In this document: positions 1 through 6,468 of the stretch, in pieces
Layout: each line of letters starts with the position of its first letter
Numbering within the stretch: position 1 is the first letter of the stretch
NCBI GenBank assembly: GCA_031283565.1
Contig: JAITBM010000052.1
Span: 1 to 9,359, forward strand
Reading direction: 5' to 3'
Length of the DNA stretch: 9,359 nt
From: Rickettsiales bacterium
GTDB taxonomy: Bacteria > Pseudomonadota > Alphaproteobacteria > Rs-D84
Notes under the pieces: generated by a model
Seen by the model: only the letters and a program-made list of their open reading frames with translations
Told to the model about the DNA's origin: nothing
The model's database searches: none
Position numbers and translations under genes: made by a program

Positions 1-292
1 CTGCCTTCGCGCCGCCCAAATCCATATTCGCAAGTTCCGGTAGGTCCGACATTTTCACTCTTGTCACGTTTGCCGATAGCGGCTCAAGCAGTTTTTGCCT
101 GTTGTCCGCGACATGCCGCTCCAGCGCGTCTTTGATCAGCTCTATTTTTTTCACTATTTCCGCATTTTCGGACTTTTCCCTTATATCCTGCGCAAACCTG
201 TATGTGAACGGCATCAATGATGCGAACACCGCGAGGGTCAGCAGCAACTCCAAAAGCCCCGAGCCCCTTTCGGCGTTTTTTATGCCAGTCAT
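1..292 (-). CDS. Prepilin-like protein, third gene of the pilin operon (partial, C-terminus outside window)
   Basis: The visible 97 residues start MTGIKNAERG and continue SGLLELLLTLAVFASLMPF. This is a type III (prepilin) signal: a short charged leader ending in Gly10, cleavage expected before Ser11, Glu at +5 of the mature chain (Glu15), and a hydrophobic helix of about 17 residues. Known family behaviour is cleavage and N-methylation by a PilD-type prepilin peptidase, followed by assembly into a pilus or pseudopilus. After the helix comes a charged helical segment (about residues 35-75), as in the pilin alpha-1 helix. The ATG shares four bases (ATGA) with the stop of the gene before it, and a strong Shine-Dalgarno lies 6 nt upstream, so the start is secure. 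The gene runs off the left edge, so the globular domain and exact role (minor pilin or pseudopilin) are not visible. Confidence 0.75.
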   Translation of the reverse strand, partial: MTGIKNAERGSGLLELLLTLAVFASLMPFTYRFAQDIREKSENAEIVKKIELIKDALERHVADNRQKLLEPLSANVTRVKMSDLPELANMDLGGAKA

Positions 293-1410
293 CGCCAGCC
301 CTCCTTTAATATCTCGGAGAAGTCCGTTTTCGCCGGGACCGCCGGGCGTCCAGAAAAATTCGACAATTTCAAATCTTCAAATTTCGGGCCGGCCCCGCCG
401 GAGTTTGGAAATGTCCATGATCCGAGCTTTACCGGCGGATCCGACGAGTGCATCAATTCCGACGACACTGTAAGGCCGAACGGAGACAAAAATGTCAAAG
501 TTTCCGCGCTCAGATACGAAGTCCTCACGGTTCCGGCCGATGTTCCCGCAAAGCCGGACGCCGTGCGCGAATAAGACGATTTCGCCTCGAATTTGTTCGA
601 GACCACCAGTTTTTGCGACACAGAGCCTCGATCCGCCGCAATGGATGCGCCCGAAAACTCGTCCGTCCAGAAATTGCGGAAGCCTATCGCATCGCCGGTG
701 GCCCTTATCGCGGGGATGTGCGATTCCCCGGGGTTCAGATTAAGCCCGTTTGTAAAATGCAATCCCGCCGCCGCTATTACCGGCGTGGCGACAAGATAGG
801 CGTCTATCGCCTGCGCGCTCAGCTTGTTCGCCGACACTTCCCCCGCGTTCACAAGCGATTTGCCCCCCATTGACAAATCCCGCTTCATTGTCGACAGTTC
901 TCCTTCTGACAGAACCGTGCGGTACAGGTATTTTGCGGTTTCGTCGCTCTGGAGCGACATTGTCGAGCGCACTACAATATCTCCGGGTTCCAAGTCGGGC
1001 AATTGCACGCTCCAGCCGCCGCCGGAATAGGCCGCCCCGTCGTCCCCCGCAACCGCGGCGTCGTGCCCTATCATTGCTGCCACTTTATGGGCGCGCAGCA
1101 CGTCATCTTCAAAATGCTGCGCCACCAGAAATCCGGTTGCCGCGCCTTCGGATTTGGCAACGTATATTTTAAGATTCTGCGATTCCACTTCCGTAAGTTC
1201 TCCATCTTCCAGCAGGGACGCGTTCATGCGAAGATAATTCCGAAAGTCGGCGCTTTCGGCCATCAGATCTTTTGCTATCGCCGCGTTTTTCAAACTTTCT
1301 CCGGCTTGCGAAATCTGGCGGTACGCAAACGGAAGCGCCAGGGCCATCACTGCCGCGGCGAACATCATTTCCAACATTGAGGCGCCCCGCTCGGAGCGTT
1401 CGTTATTCAT
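289..1410 (-). CDS. PilV-like minor pilin / pilus tip protein, second gene of the pilin operon
   Basis: 373 aa. The N-terminus is MNNERSERG followed by ASMLEMMFAAAVMALALPF: a prepilin signal with Gly9 at the cleavage site, Glu at +5 (Glu14) and a hydrophobic helix. Residues about 40-165 form a mixed region with a GGGWSV segment at 130-135. A short motif, RDLSMGGKSLVNAG (177-190), resembles the DMxGNxIxNAG linker seen in PilV of IncI-type thin pili and in some tail-fibre-like proteins. The rest (about 190-373) is Ser/Ala/Gly-rich, as expected of a beta-rich surface or tip domain. It has no cysteine. Its ATG overlaps the previous stop (ATGA) and its own TGA overlaps the next ATG, so the three genes are translationally coupled. 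Only a weak G-rich stretch precedes the start. The PilV assignment is my inference from pattern recognition; the prepilin signal is directly visible. Confidence 0.65.
   Translation of the reverse strand: MNNERSERGASMLEMMFAAAVMALALPFAYRQISQAGESLKNAAIAKDLMAESADFRNYLRMNASLLEDGELTEVESQNLKIYVAKSEGAATGFLVAQHFEDDVLRAHKVAAMIGHDAAVAGDDGAAYSGGGWSVQLPDLEPGDIVVRSTMSLQSDETAKYLYRTVLSEGELSTMKRDLSMGGKSLVNAGEVSANKLSAQAIDAYLVATPVIAAAGLHFTNGLNLNPGESHIPAIRATGDAIGFRNFWTDEFSGASIAADRGSVSQKLVVSNKFEAKSSYSRTASGFAGTSAGTVRTSYLSAETLTFLSPFGLTVSSELMHSSDPPVKLGSWTFPNSGGAGPKFEDLKLSNFSGRPAVPAKTDFSEILKEGWR
299..307 (-). promoter_or_regulatory. Shine-Dalgarno of the third pilin gene
   Basis: On the minus strand this reads AAAGGAGGG, 6 nt before the ATG at 292. 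It lies inside the 3' end of the preceding gene. It fixes the start of the partial prepilin gene and is much stronger than any site in front of the other two genes of the operon, so this gene may be translated independently as well as by coupling. Confidence 0.7.
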
Positions 1411-2849
1411 TCGCAGTTCGAGCCCCCCGCGTCAAGGCACTTCTTTATGTCCAGCCTGCGCTCTATCCGATTCAGCATGACGAAGCGGCACACTATGGCG
1501 CCTGCAAGCGATGCGGAGTCATACCGGCCTCCGGCGCGTGCCACTATCGCGCGGCATGGCTCCGTCTTGCCCGCATTGTCCCCGGCATCCAGCGGTATCG
1601 CCAGCTCGTCATTGTTTATTCCGCTTATCAGGGCATCCGGTAGCAGGCTGGTCCCCGCCGGGCGGATTTCCAGAAGAGGCATGCCGTTGCCCCCGCTTAA
1701 AAGCTCGCTCGATATCTGGTCGCGCAATGTTATGTGTTCCGCCTTTATCGTTCCGGCCGTTATTCCGCTGCCCGAAGCGTATTCAAGCTGGCTCGAATCT
1801 GTCTGCGATATGAACACGTCCTGGCCTCTGCTGGTGTCCAGAAATGTCGATATGCTCAGCTTTTCAACATTGAGTGTTATATTCGTAAGATAAGCGTTCG
1901 TTTTTATGTCCCATGTGGCCGGGCCGGAAAAGCTGTTGCTGCCTGCCGTCATGTTGAAGTCCCTTACCGATACCGTGCCGGCTGTCATTCCGCCCGTGTC
2001 TCCATGCTCTGCGATCGACGTCGCGCTGAAATCCCCGGTTTGCAAGTCTGATCTGGTTATCGTCAGGGGATTTCCATCCGGGGACCGGAATAGCGCCTTG
2101 TCCGTTCGGACCGAGCCTATTTCATTGCGGTTCTTGCGGTCCGCCTCGGTCCCCGACAGCACGAAGTCGGCGGCGGCGGCATTCTTTATCTTGCCGCCCA
2201 TTGCTCTGAGCGCCGACACGGCGCTTATATTGTTTCCATCCATTCCAAGCGGCGTATGAAAGGCGTTCTTCGATGGTCTTTTCGCGTTGCGGACCACCAG
2301 TTCCGAAAATTCCTCGTCTTCGGGTACTCGCATGAGTATCGCATCCGGAAGCGGCATGTCGCCTGGAATCTCATCCGTTTCCCAGCCGCCGGTCGCTCCG
2401 CGCAGAATTCCGTCGGTGCCGGGTATCGCGCCCCAAAAGCCCAGGCGCGCCATTATCTCTGCGCTCCTCAGCTCGCTTGCTTTTCCGCGCGTGGCCAGGA
2501 TCAGCGCCAGCATGTTGGGGCCGTTTTTTCCGATCATCAGCGATATCTTTCCGCCAAGTGGCGTCGATGTCGAAAAGCCTAGCGGAAGTCCGAACGGCTC
2601 CAGCCTCATCGCCAGCTCGGCGTCCGAATATATTTTTATCCCGTCCGAAAGATTGTCGAATTCTTCACGCACAAAGGCCCGCGCCGCATCCCAAGCCGCC
2701 ATCATCTGCGCGGCGGCGGCCGCATTCTCGCGGCTCTCGTTCATGCCGTGCATTTTGTTGGCGAACATTGGCAGGAACGATATCACAAGCCCGAGCGCCA
2801 GCAGCGCTTGAAGCATGAAATTACCAGATGATTCTTTCCTCTCCTGCAT
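1407..2849 (-). CDS. PilV-like (shufflon N-terminal type) minor pilin, first gene of the pilin operon
   Basis: 480 aa. It starts MQERKESSG / NFMLQALLALGLVISFLPMF: the charged leader, Gly9 and hydrophobic helix of a prepilin, but with Gln14 instead of Glu at +5. Residues about 86-156 (GLPLGFSTSTPLG ... LATRG ... GATGGW) follow the layout of the shufflon protein N-terminal constant region of PilV. A GMDGNNISAVSAL motif at 202-214 matches the DMxGNxI linker also found in the next gene. From about 230 on the sequence is Ser/Thr/Gly-rich with repeated T-G-[DT]-[FI] turns, suggesting a beta-rich adhesin-like shaft. All four cysteines (432, 454, 471, 479) lie in the last 50 residues and could form two disulfides that stabilise a small tip domain. 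No sfx-type recombination repeats were seen, so an actual shufflon is not supported. A likely role is minor pilin or adhesin of a type IVb-like pilus. Confidence 0.65.
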   Translation of the reverse strand: MQERKESSGNFMLQALLALGLVISFLPMFANKMHGMNESRENAAAAAQMMAAWDAARAFVREEFDNLSDGIKIYSDAELAMRLEPFGLPLGFSTSTPLGGKISLMIGKNGPNMLALILATRGKASELRSAEIMARLGFWGAIPGTDGILRGATGGWETDEIPGDMPLPDAILMRVPEDEEFSELVVRNAKRPSKNAFHTPLGMDGNNISAVSALRAMGGKIKNAAAADFVLSGTEADRKNRNEIGSVRTDKALFRSPDGNPLTITRSDLQTGDFSATSIAEHGDTGGMTAGTVSVRDFNMTAGSNSFSGPATWDIKTNAYLTNITLNVEKLSISTFLDTSRGQDVFISQTDSSQLEYASGSGITAGTIKAEHITLRDQISSELLSGGNGMPLLEIRPAGTSLLPDALISGINNDELAIPLDAGDNAGKTEPCRAIVARAGGRYDSASLAGAIVCRFVMLNRIERRLDIKKCLDAGGSNCE

Positions 2850-2855
2850 GGTGCG

Positions 2856-2885
2856 ATTCTAGCTGATTTTGCTCGTGCGAATCAA
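2856..2885 (-). promoter_or_regulatory. Promoter of the pilin operon, predicting a leaderless mRNA
   Basis: On the minus strand, TTGATT (2885-2880), an 18-nt spacer, then TAGAAT (2861-2856). Six bases separate the -10 from the ATG at 2849, so transcription should begin at, or within a base of, the A of the start codon. No Shine-Dalgarno precedes this ATG, consistent with leaderless translation. Confidence 0.55.
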
Positions 2886-2900
2886 GTCTGAAAAAAGTGC

Positions 2901-2928
2901 TTGCGCCGATCGGTCGTTTTTTTATAGA
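2901..2928 (+). promoter_or_regulatory. Promoter of the OmpA-like gene
   Basis: TTGCGC (2901-2906), 16-nt spacer, TATAGA (2923-2928), followed by a purine-rich leader with overlapping AGGAAGG/AAAGG Shine-Dalgarno sequences before the ATG at 2952. It is back-to-back with the pilin promoter: only 15 bp separate the two -35 boxes, so one regulator could affect both. Confidence 0.45.
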
Positions 2929-2951
2929 CTATCTTTCAAGGAAGGAAAGGA

Positions 2952-4148
2952 ATGTCGAAATTCCATTTGTCTTTGACGGCTGTTTTGCTCGCTTCGCCCG
3001 CTTTCGCCGTAGGAGAGCTGCCGGTCATAGATCCGGCCAGAAGCGTGTCTGCGCTGGAGCTCTATGGCGAAGTGCCGCCTCAGCGCCGCACTCAGTCGGC
3101 ACGGAATTCTGCAGATGCGCTTAGGGTTGCCGCAAAGAGCGGGGGAAACGAATATCTGGTTCCCAAGCGGCCGGAGCAGGATCTGTGGTCAAATGTGGAT
3201 GCTCCGCTGCGCATGCCGGAAAAATCCGAATATTCAGTCTTTGGCGCCGGGCCGACAAAATTTTTGCCTGAAGAATCTTTGGATTCTCTGGCGCGCAATT
3301 CCCGCGGGCCCATGGGTGCCGAAATATCGCGGTTCGCCGCAAGAACGCGGAAAGTGCGGTCCGCCCCGATAGTGCGGGACGCTCCAGTCCGCGCTAAAAA
3401 AGCCGAATTCGTGCCATCCGGCGCGGTCGAAGACGAGGGCCTCCGCCCCGATCGCGAAGTGAAGGCATTTCCGTCTGTCATAAAGTCCGCTCCAAAGTAC
3501 GTGCCCGCCAAGAGGGCCGCCGTGCCTGATCCAATCGAACGCGAGCCAGTGGGGGATTCTGACGAATTCGCGTATAAAAATCCGGACGAGATTCCGCTTA
3601 CTAGGTTGTCGCCGGCCCAGCTTAAGCGAGCCTTCAAAAAAACTTTCCTCAAAGAAAACAAGCACTTGTCCACATACGAAATTGATGACGGGTACGATGT
3701 AGCGTCTTTTGACGAAAGCGAAGTCGGGTTCGATTCTTCGCGCGATCTGTCCGAGCAGTCCGGAGGAGTGCGGCCGCTTGAAATAAAGATCAGCTTTGAC
3801 GACGACGATTCCGCGCTTTCGCGCGATACATACAATCTGTTGTCCGAATATGCCGGGATCGTCGCCGCAAATCCCAAACGGGCCGTCCAAGTTTCCATAT
3901 CCGAACGCGGAACCAGAACCTATGACGGGCGCAAGCTCGCGGCGCGAAGGCTCGCCATCATTGAACAGGTTCTTAAAGACTCGGGTGTTTTGGAACGGCG
4001 CATTGTTCCGGTCTTGTCCCAAAGGAGTGATGATTCTTTTGTCCTGCGCGTCATATCAAACGATACGTTTCAGACGCTTGTCGAGCAAAAGCGCGACATG
4101 TTCGGCGATACTGCATCGACAAAAACCGTCCGGTCTATGTCGTGGTAG
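2952..4148 (+). CDS. Secreted protein with degenerate OmpA-like C-terminal domain
   Basis: 398 aa. A clear Sec signal peptide (MSKFHLSLTAVLLASPAFA, cleavage after Ala19) sends it to the periplasm or outer membrane. Residues about 20-270 are rich in Pro, Arg, Glu and Asp with no recognisable fold, probably a flexible linker. Residues about 276-372 follow the OmpA/MotB pattern: a strand (LEIKISF), an ALS start to a helix ending NPKRAVQVSI, then KLAARRLAIIEQVLKDSGV and ERRIVPVLSQR. The Arg of the final helix is retained, but the usual GHTD loop is replaced by SERGTRT, so the diaminopimelate-contacting Asp appears lost. Family knowledge would suggest peptidoglycan or envelope tethering; the altered loop makes binding uncertain. 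The gene is transcribed divergently from the pilin operon, so a role in the pilus envelope complex is possible but unproven. The ATG is supported by the purine-rich Shine-Dalgarno region at 2938-2951. Confidence 0.7.
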   Translation: MSKFHLSLTAVLLASPAFAVGELPVIDPARSVSALELYGEVPPQRRTQSARNSADALRVAAKSGGNEYLVPKRPEQDLWSNVDAPLRMPEKSEYSVFGAGPTKFLPEESLDSLARNSRGPMGAEISRFAARTRKVRSAPIVRDAPVRAKKAEFVPSGAVEDEGLRPDREVKAFPSVIKSAPKYVPAKRAAVPDPIEREPVGDSDEFAYKNPDEIPLTRLSPAQLKRAFKKTFLKENKHLSTYEIDDGYDVASFDESEVGFDSSRDLSEQSGGVRPLEIKISFDDDDSALSRDTYNLLSEYAGIVAANPKRAVQVSISERGTRTYDGRKLAARRLAIIEQVLKDSGVLERRIVPVLSQRSDDSFVLRVISNDTFQTLVEQKRDMFGDTASTKTVRSMSW

Positions 4149-4172
4149 GGCTGCCGTCCCCCTTCTTTGTCA

Positions 4173-4201
4173 TTGATAAATGCATCGTATCTAACAATAA
4201 T
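4173..4201 (+). promoter_or_regulatory. Possible upstream promoter of the Cys-motif secreted protein
   Basis: TTGATA (4173-4178), 17-nt spacer, AATAAT (4196-4201). It lies in the AT-richer first half of the 147-bp gap between two plus-strand genes. A weaker alternative is TTGTCA (4205-4210) with CATAAT (4230-4235), spacer 19. Confidence 0.25.
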
Positions 4202-4262
4202 GAATTGTCATCATGGGTGGTGCCGGAGGCATAATTTATCGCTATGCGGGGGCCGGGAATAA

Positions 4263-4271
4263 TGATATAAT
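4263..4271 (+). promoter_or_regulatory. Extended -10 promoter of the Cys-motif secreted protein
   Basis: TGATATAAT gives a perfect TATAAT with the TGn extension. No good -35 is present at the expected place (4243-4248), which fits the extended -10 class. Transcription from about 4278 would give a short leader of roughly 18 nt containing the AAGGAG ribosome site. Confidence 0.4.
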
Positions 4272-4281
4272 CGGTATAGAT

Positions 4282-4287
4282 AAGGAG
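4282..4287 (+). promoter_or_regulatory. Shine-Dalgarno AAGGAG that decides the start at 4296
   Basis: AAGGAG lies 8 nt before the ATG at 4296. The in-frame GTG at 4287 overlaps this site and so cannot be its start codon; the ATG is preferred. Confidence 0.75.
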
Positions 4288-4295
4288 TGCTTATT

Positions 4296-6320
4296 ATGAA
4301 ATCGCGCATGCTTTATGCAAAGATTCAGGGCTGGCTCGGCGGATTGTTCGTCGTTTGCGGCGTAGCCCTTATAGTCATTACGCTGATGTCCGTTCCGGCC
4401 GTCGCGGATCCCATTCAGGTTGAGCAAGCTGTTGCTCAAGTCGCGCAATCCCCGCGCGGCGGCGGCGCACGCAGCGGGCGCGCCGCTCAGGTCAATCCGA
4501 GGACCGCCGCGCACAAACCGAATGTCGCGATGACCGCGTCCAGCTCCGCAATTGCCTCTCAGCCTAAAAAAGATGCGGTTTCATCTAGAGCCCGTGGAAT
4601 TTCTGCCAGGCCCAATTATTCCGGTGCGCGTACTGGAGCGGCCGCTGCTGCGACGACGAGCGCCGCGAAAAGATCTGTCGGCGTGCGTACAGCAAGGTCC
4701 CGAGGAGGTTCAGGCGCCGCTTCCGCGGGCCGTCGCGCGGTAGTCGCCCGCGCCGGAGCCGGGCAAGCGCGCGTCGCCCTTTCTGGCTCCGCCATACGCG
4801 CATCCAGAAGCAGCGGGTACTCCGCCGCTCGCGCGGGCACGAGCAGTCTTTATCCCGCTACATATTCCAGCATTATCGATCCGACGACGGGACTGATTTC
4901 GGCAGACGCATATTCGAACTGCCTGTCATCTTATTACACATGCATGGACGAGGTATGCTCTGTCCGCAGCCCCGGGCAGCGCCGTTGCGCATGCGCGGGG
5001 CGCGTCAAGACTTTCAATGCTGTAGAGACTACTTTGCAGACCGCCAAGGAGGACCTTATCAAAGTGTCCGGCGAGCTGTCCCTTCTCATTGCGACAAAGG
5101 GCGAGTCAATCCAGTCGGCATTTCAGCTGACCGAGGCTGAAAAATCACTCAATTGCGTGTCGTACCGCGACGCAATGAGGAACAAGTCCCAGACCGAAGA
5201 GGAATGGTGCAAGGCCCACTTCATGCCGGGCAGCTCCGGCAACTGGAATTGCAATCCGGAAATGAATGCTACTTGCTCTGGCATGTACGGCGGGAACGGC
5301 AGCAGTTGGATGGACGCGTTGAACGGCGCCGACTCCGACATACTTTCCGCGCTCAACACTTACGCATCCACCATAAACGAAGTCAACACCATAACGTACG
5401 ACGATGAATCAGGGCTCGCATGGTCTTATAACAATGTGGCCTCGATCGTCGGCGCGTCCAGCAACTCGGTGTTCGTCAATGGAGAGACCGGCGTCGACAC
5501 GCTCGCCCAGACTTGGGGATACAATTTGTTCCAGTACGCGCACAACAATGTGTGCGGTCGCGTGCTCGATTCATGTTTCAACGGCATTTACGAAGCCTGC
5601 GGGAACCGTCCTGCCGAATCCGGCGGCGGCACCGGGCCGTACAATCTTAACAGCAAGATAACAGTCACGAACGATGGGAACGAAGTCAGCTTCATTCAGG
5701 CGAAAAACGCAGCTTCCGCGAACGCCAACGCCTCATGCTACGGATACGCCAACACATCGGGCGATCCGTATTCGTCGCTGAGGGTTCCGGTGGCCGACGC
5801 GCGAATATCCATTCTGCAAAAATATGTGCTGGATGCGAATGCCGACTGCGACGTGTATGGCGAAGAGCTGAAAAAGCAGGCGCAGAACATGGGGTATCAG
5901 AAGCTGGCCGCAACGCAGATGCTGCAGAAAAAACGTCTGGAATTCGCGCAGGAAAAAGAAAATGCGCGGACTGAAGAGTTGGTTAAAGCCAAGGAGAACT
6001 ATCTTAAATGCGTTGACGAAATCCAGCAGTGCCGCCAAGACAAGAGCAACGATTCGTCCTATCATGGAAATACTGTGAGAATAAAGGCGTTTTGCAACCA
6101 GATGTCCAATGTTCCGACTTGCTTTGAGGAAATGCTCTGCAATCAGGAGGCGACCGAAATTATCCGTACTGGAAATACGCGGAATACCGTGCTGATGTCT
6201 GAGATTGTCGCCGCAAGCTCGGCGCCCGCAGAAAGCTGCATAGTCGCAACTCTCGGCGTGAACGAGACGTCTTTGAATGCAAAAGATGGAATTCGTCAAT
6301 GGGAAGCGCCTTCGAATTGA
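4296..6320 (+). CDS. Exported protein with basic low-complexity region and paired cysteine motifs (family not recognised)
   Basis: 674 aa. A long signal peptide ends at about Ala37 (hydrophobic core 14-33, then SVPAVA), so it is exported. Residues about 50-185 are Ala/Ser/Gly/Arg-rich with only one acidic residue, strongly basic and probably disordered. Then come cysteine clusters: Cys209 and Cys216/Cys221 in YTCMDEVC, with RRCAC at 230-233. A helical, coiled-coil-like stretch follows (about 240-290). The middle (about 290-500) contains many Asn, Gly and Cys residues. A charged helical segment (about 525-570) leads to a second, similar motif, YLKCVDEIQQC (570-579), followed by FCNQMSN...CFEEMLC. 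The repeated C-x6-C or C-x2-D-E-x3-C arrangement suggests an internal duplication with disulfides. Substrate and function are unknown. It follows the OmpA-like gene but has its own promoter signals. An extracellular or outer-membrane structural role is my inference. Confidence 0.65.
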   Translation: MKSRMLYAKIQGWLGGLFVVCGVALIVITLMSVPAVADPIQVEQAVAQVAQSPRGGGARSGRAAQVNPRTAAHKPNVAMTASSSAIASQPKKDAVSSRARGISARPNYSGARTGAAAAATTSAAKRSVGVRTARSRGGSGAASAGRRAVVARAGAGQARVALSGSAIRASRSSGYSAARAGTSSLYPATYSSIIDPTTGLISADAYSNCLSSYYTCMDEVCSVRSPGQRRCACAGRVKTFNAVETTLQTAKEDLIKVSGELSLLIATKGESIQSAFQLTEAEKSLNCVSYRDAMRNKSQTEEEWCKAHFMPGSSGNWNCNPEMNATCSGMYGGNGSSWMDALNGADSDILSALNTYASTINEVNTITYDDESGLAWSYNNVASIVGASSNSVFVNGETGVDTLAQTWGYNLFQYAHNNVCGRVLDSCFNGIYEACGNRPAESGGGTGPYNLNSKITVTNDGNEVSFIQAKNAASANANASCYGYANTSGDPYSSLRVPVADARISILQKYVLDANADCDVYGEELKKQAQNMGYQKLAATQMLQKKRLEFAQEKENARTEELVKAKENYLKCVDEIQQCRQDKSNDSSYHGNTVRIKAFCNQMSNVPTCFEEMLCNQEATEIIRTGNTRNTVLMSEIVAASSAPAESCIVATLGVNETSLNAKDGIRQWEAPSN

Positions 6321-6371
6321 TGCGGGATGTATTCAATCTGGCACAGAAAGGGCGTTTTTGTACGGTTTTGC

Positions 6372-6381
6372 CGGGGCCGGG
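6372..6381 (+). repeat. CGGGGCCGGG repeat, intergenic copy 1
   Basis: Identical 10-mer to 6422-6431, start-to-start spacing 50 bp (about five helical turns). A near copy (GGGGGCCGGG) lies at 4248-4257, beside the promoter of the preceding gene. It may be an operator or chance in GC-rich DNA. Confidence 0.35.
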
Positions 6382-6421
6382 TGATGGAATGCCTGTGTTT
6401 TATGATGGGGAGGAGCGCTGG

Positions 6422-6431
6422 CGGGGCCGGG
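6422..6431 (+). repeat. CGGGGCCGGG repeat, intergenic copy 2
   Basis: Ends one base before the -35 box of the next gene, a position compatible with activator or repressor binding. See also the copies at 6372-6381 and 4248-4257. Confidence 0.35.
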
Positions 6432-6432
6432 C

Positions 6433-6461
6433 TTGCCTTTGCCGAAACGCGGTGCTATCAT
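6433..6461 (+). promoter_or_regulatory. Promoter of the DUF2066-like gene, predicting a leaderless mRNA
   Basis: TTGCCT (6433-6438), 17-nt spacer, TATCAT (6456-6461), with TGC just before the -10 (extended -10). Seven bases lie between the -10 and the ATG at 6469, so the mRNA should begin at or one base before the start codon. No Shine-Dalgarno is present upstream. The in-frame TTG at 6433 is part of the -35 and is not a start. Confidence 0.5.
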
Positions 6462-6468
6462 TTCGGGC

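Noticed and set aside
1407..2849. Active shufflon (invertible segments) at the PilV-like gene
   Set aside because: No repeated sfx-like sites or partial inverted C-terminal segments were seen, and no recombinase gene is in the window.
3092..3898. Long minus-strand open frame (268 codons) opposite the OmpA-like gene, and another at 3234-4022
   Set aside because: The plus-strand gene has a signal peptide, promoter and recognisable domain. The antisense products show no motif or ribosome site and look like a by-product of GC-rich codon use.
4141..4170. Terminator after the OmpA-like gene (GGG-CTGCCGT-CCC)
   Set aside because: Only three base pairs and a mixed pyrimidine tail; too weak to call.
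5733..6299. Minus-strand open frame of 188 codons opposite the Cys-motif gene
   Set aside because: No promoter, ribosome site or family features; it overlaps a well-supported gene.
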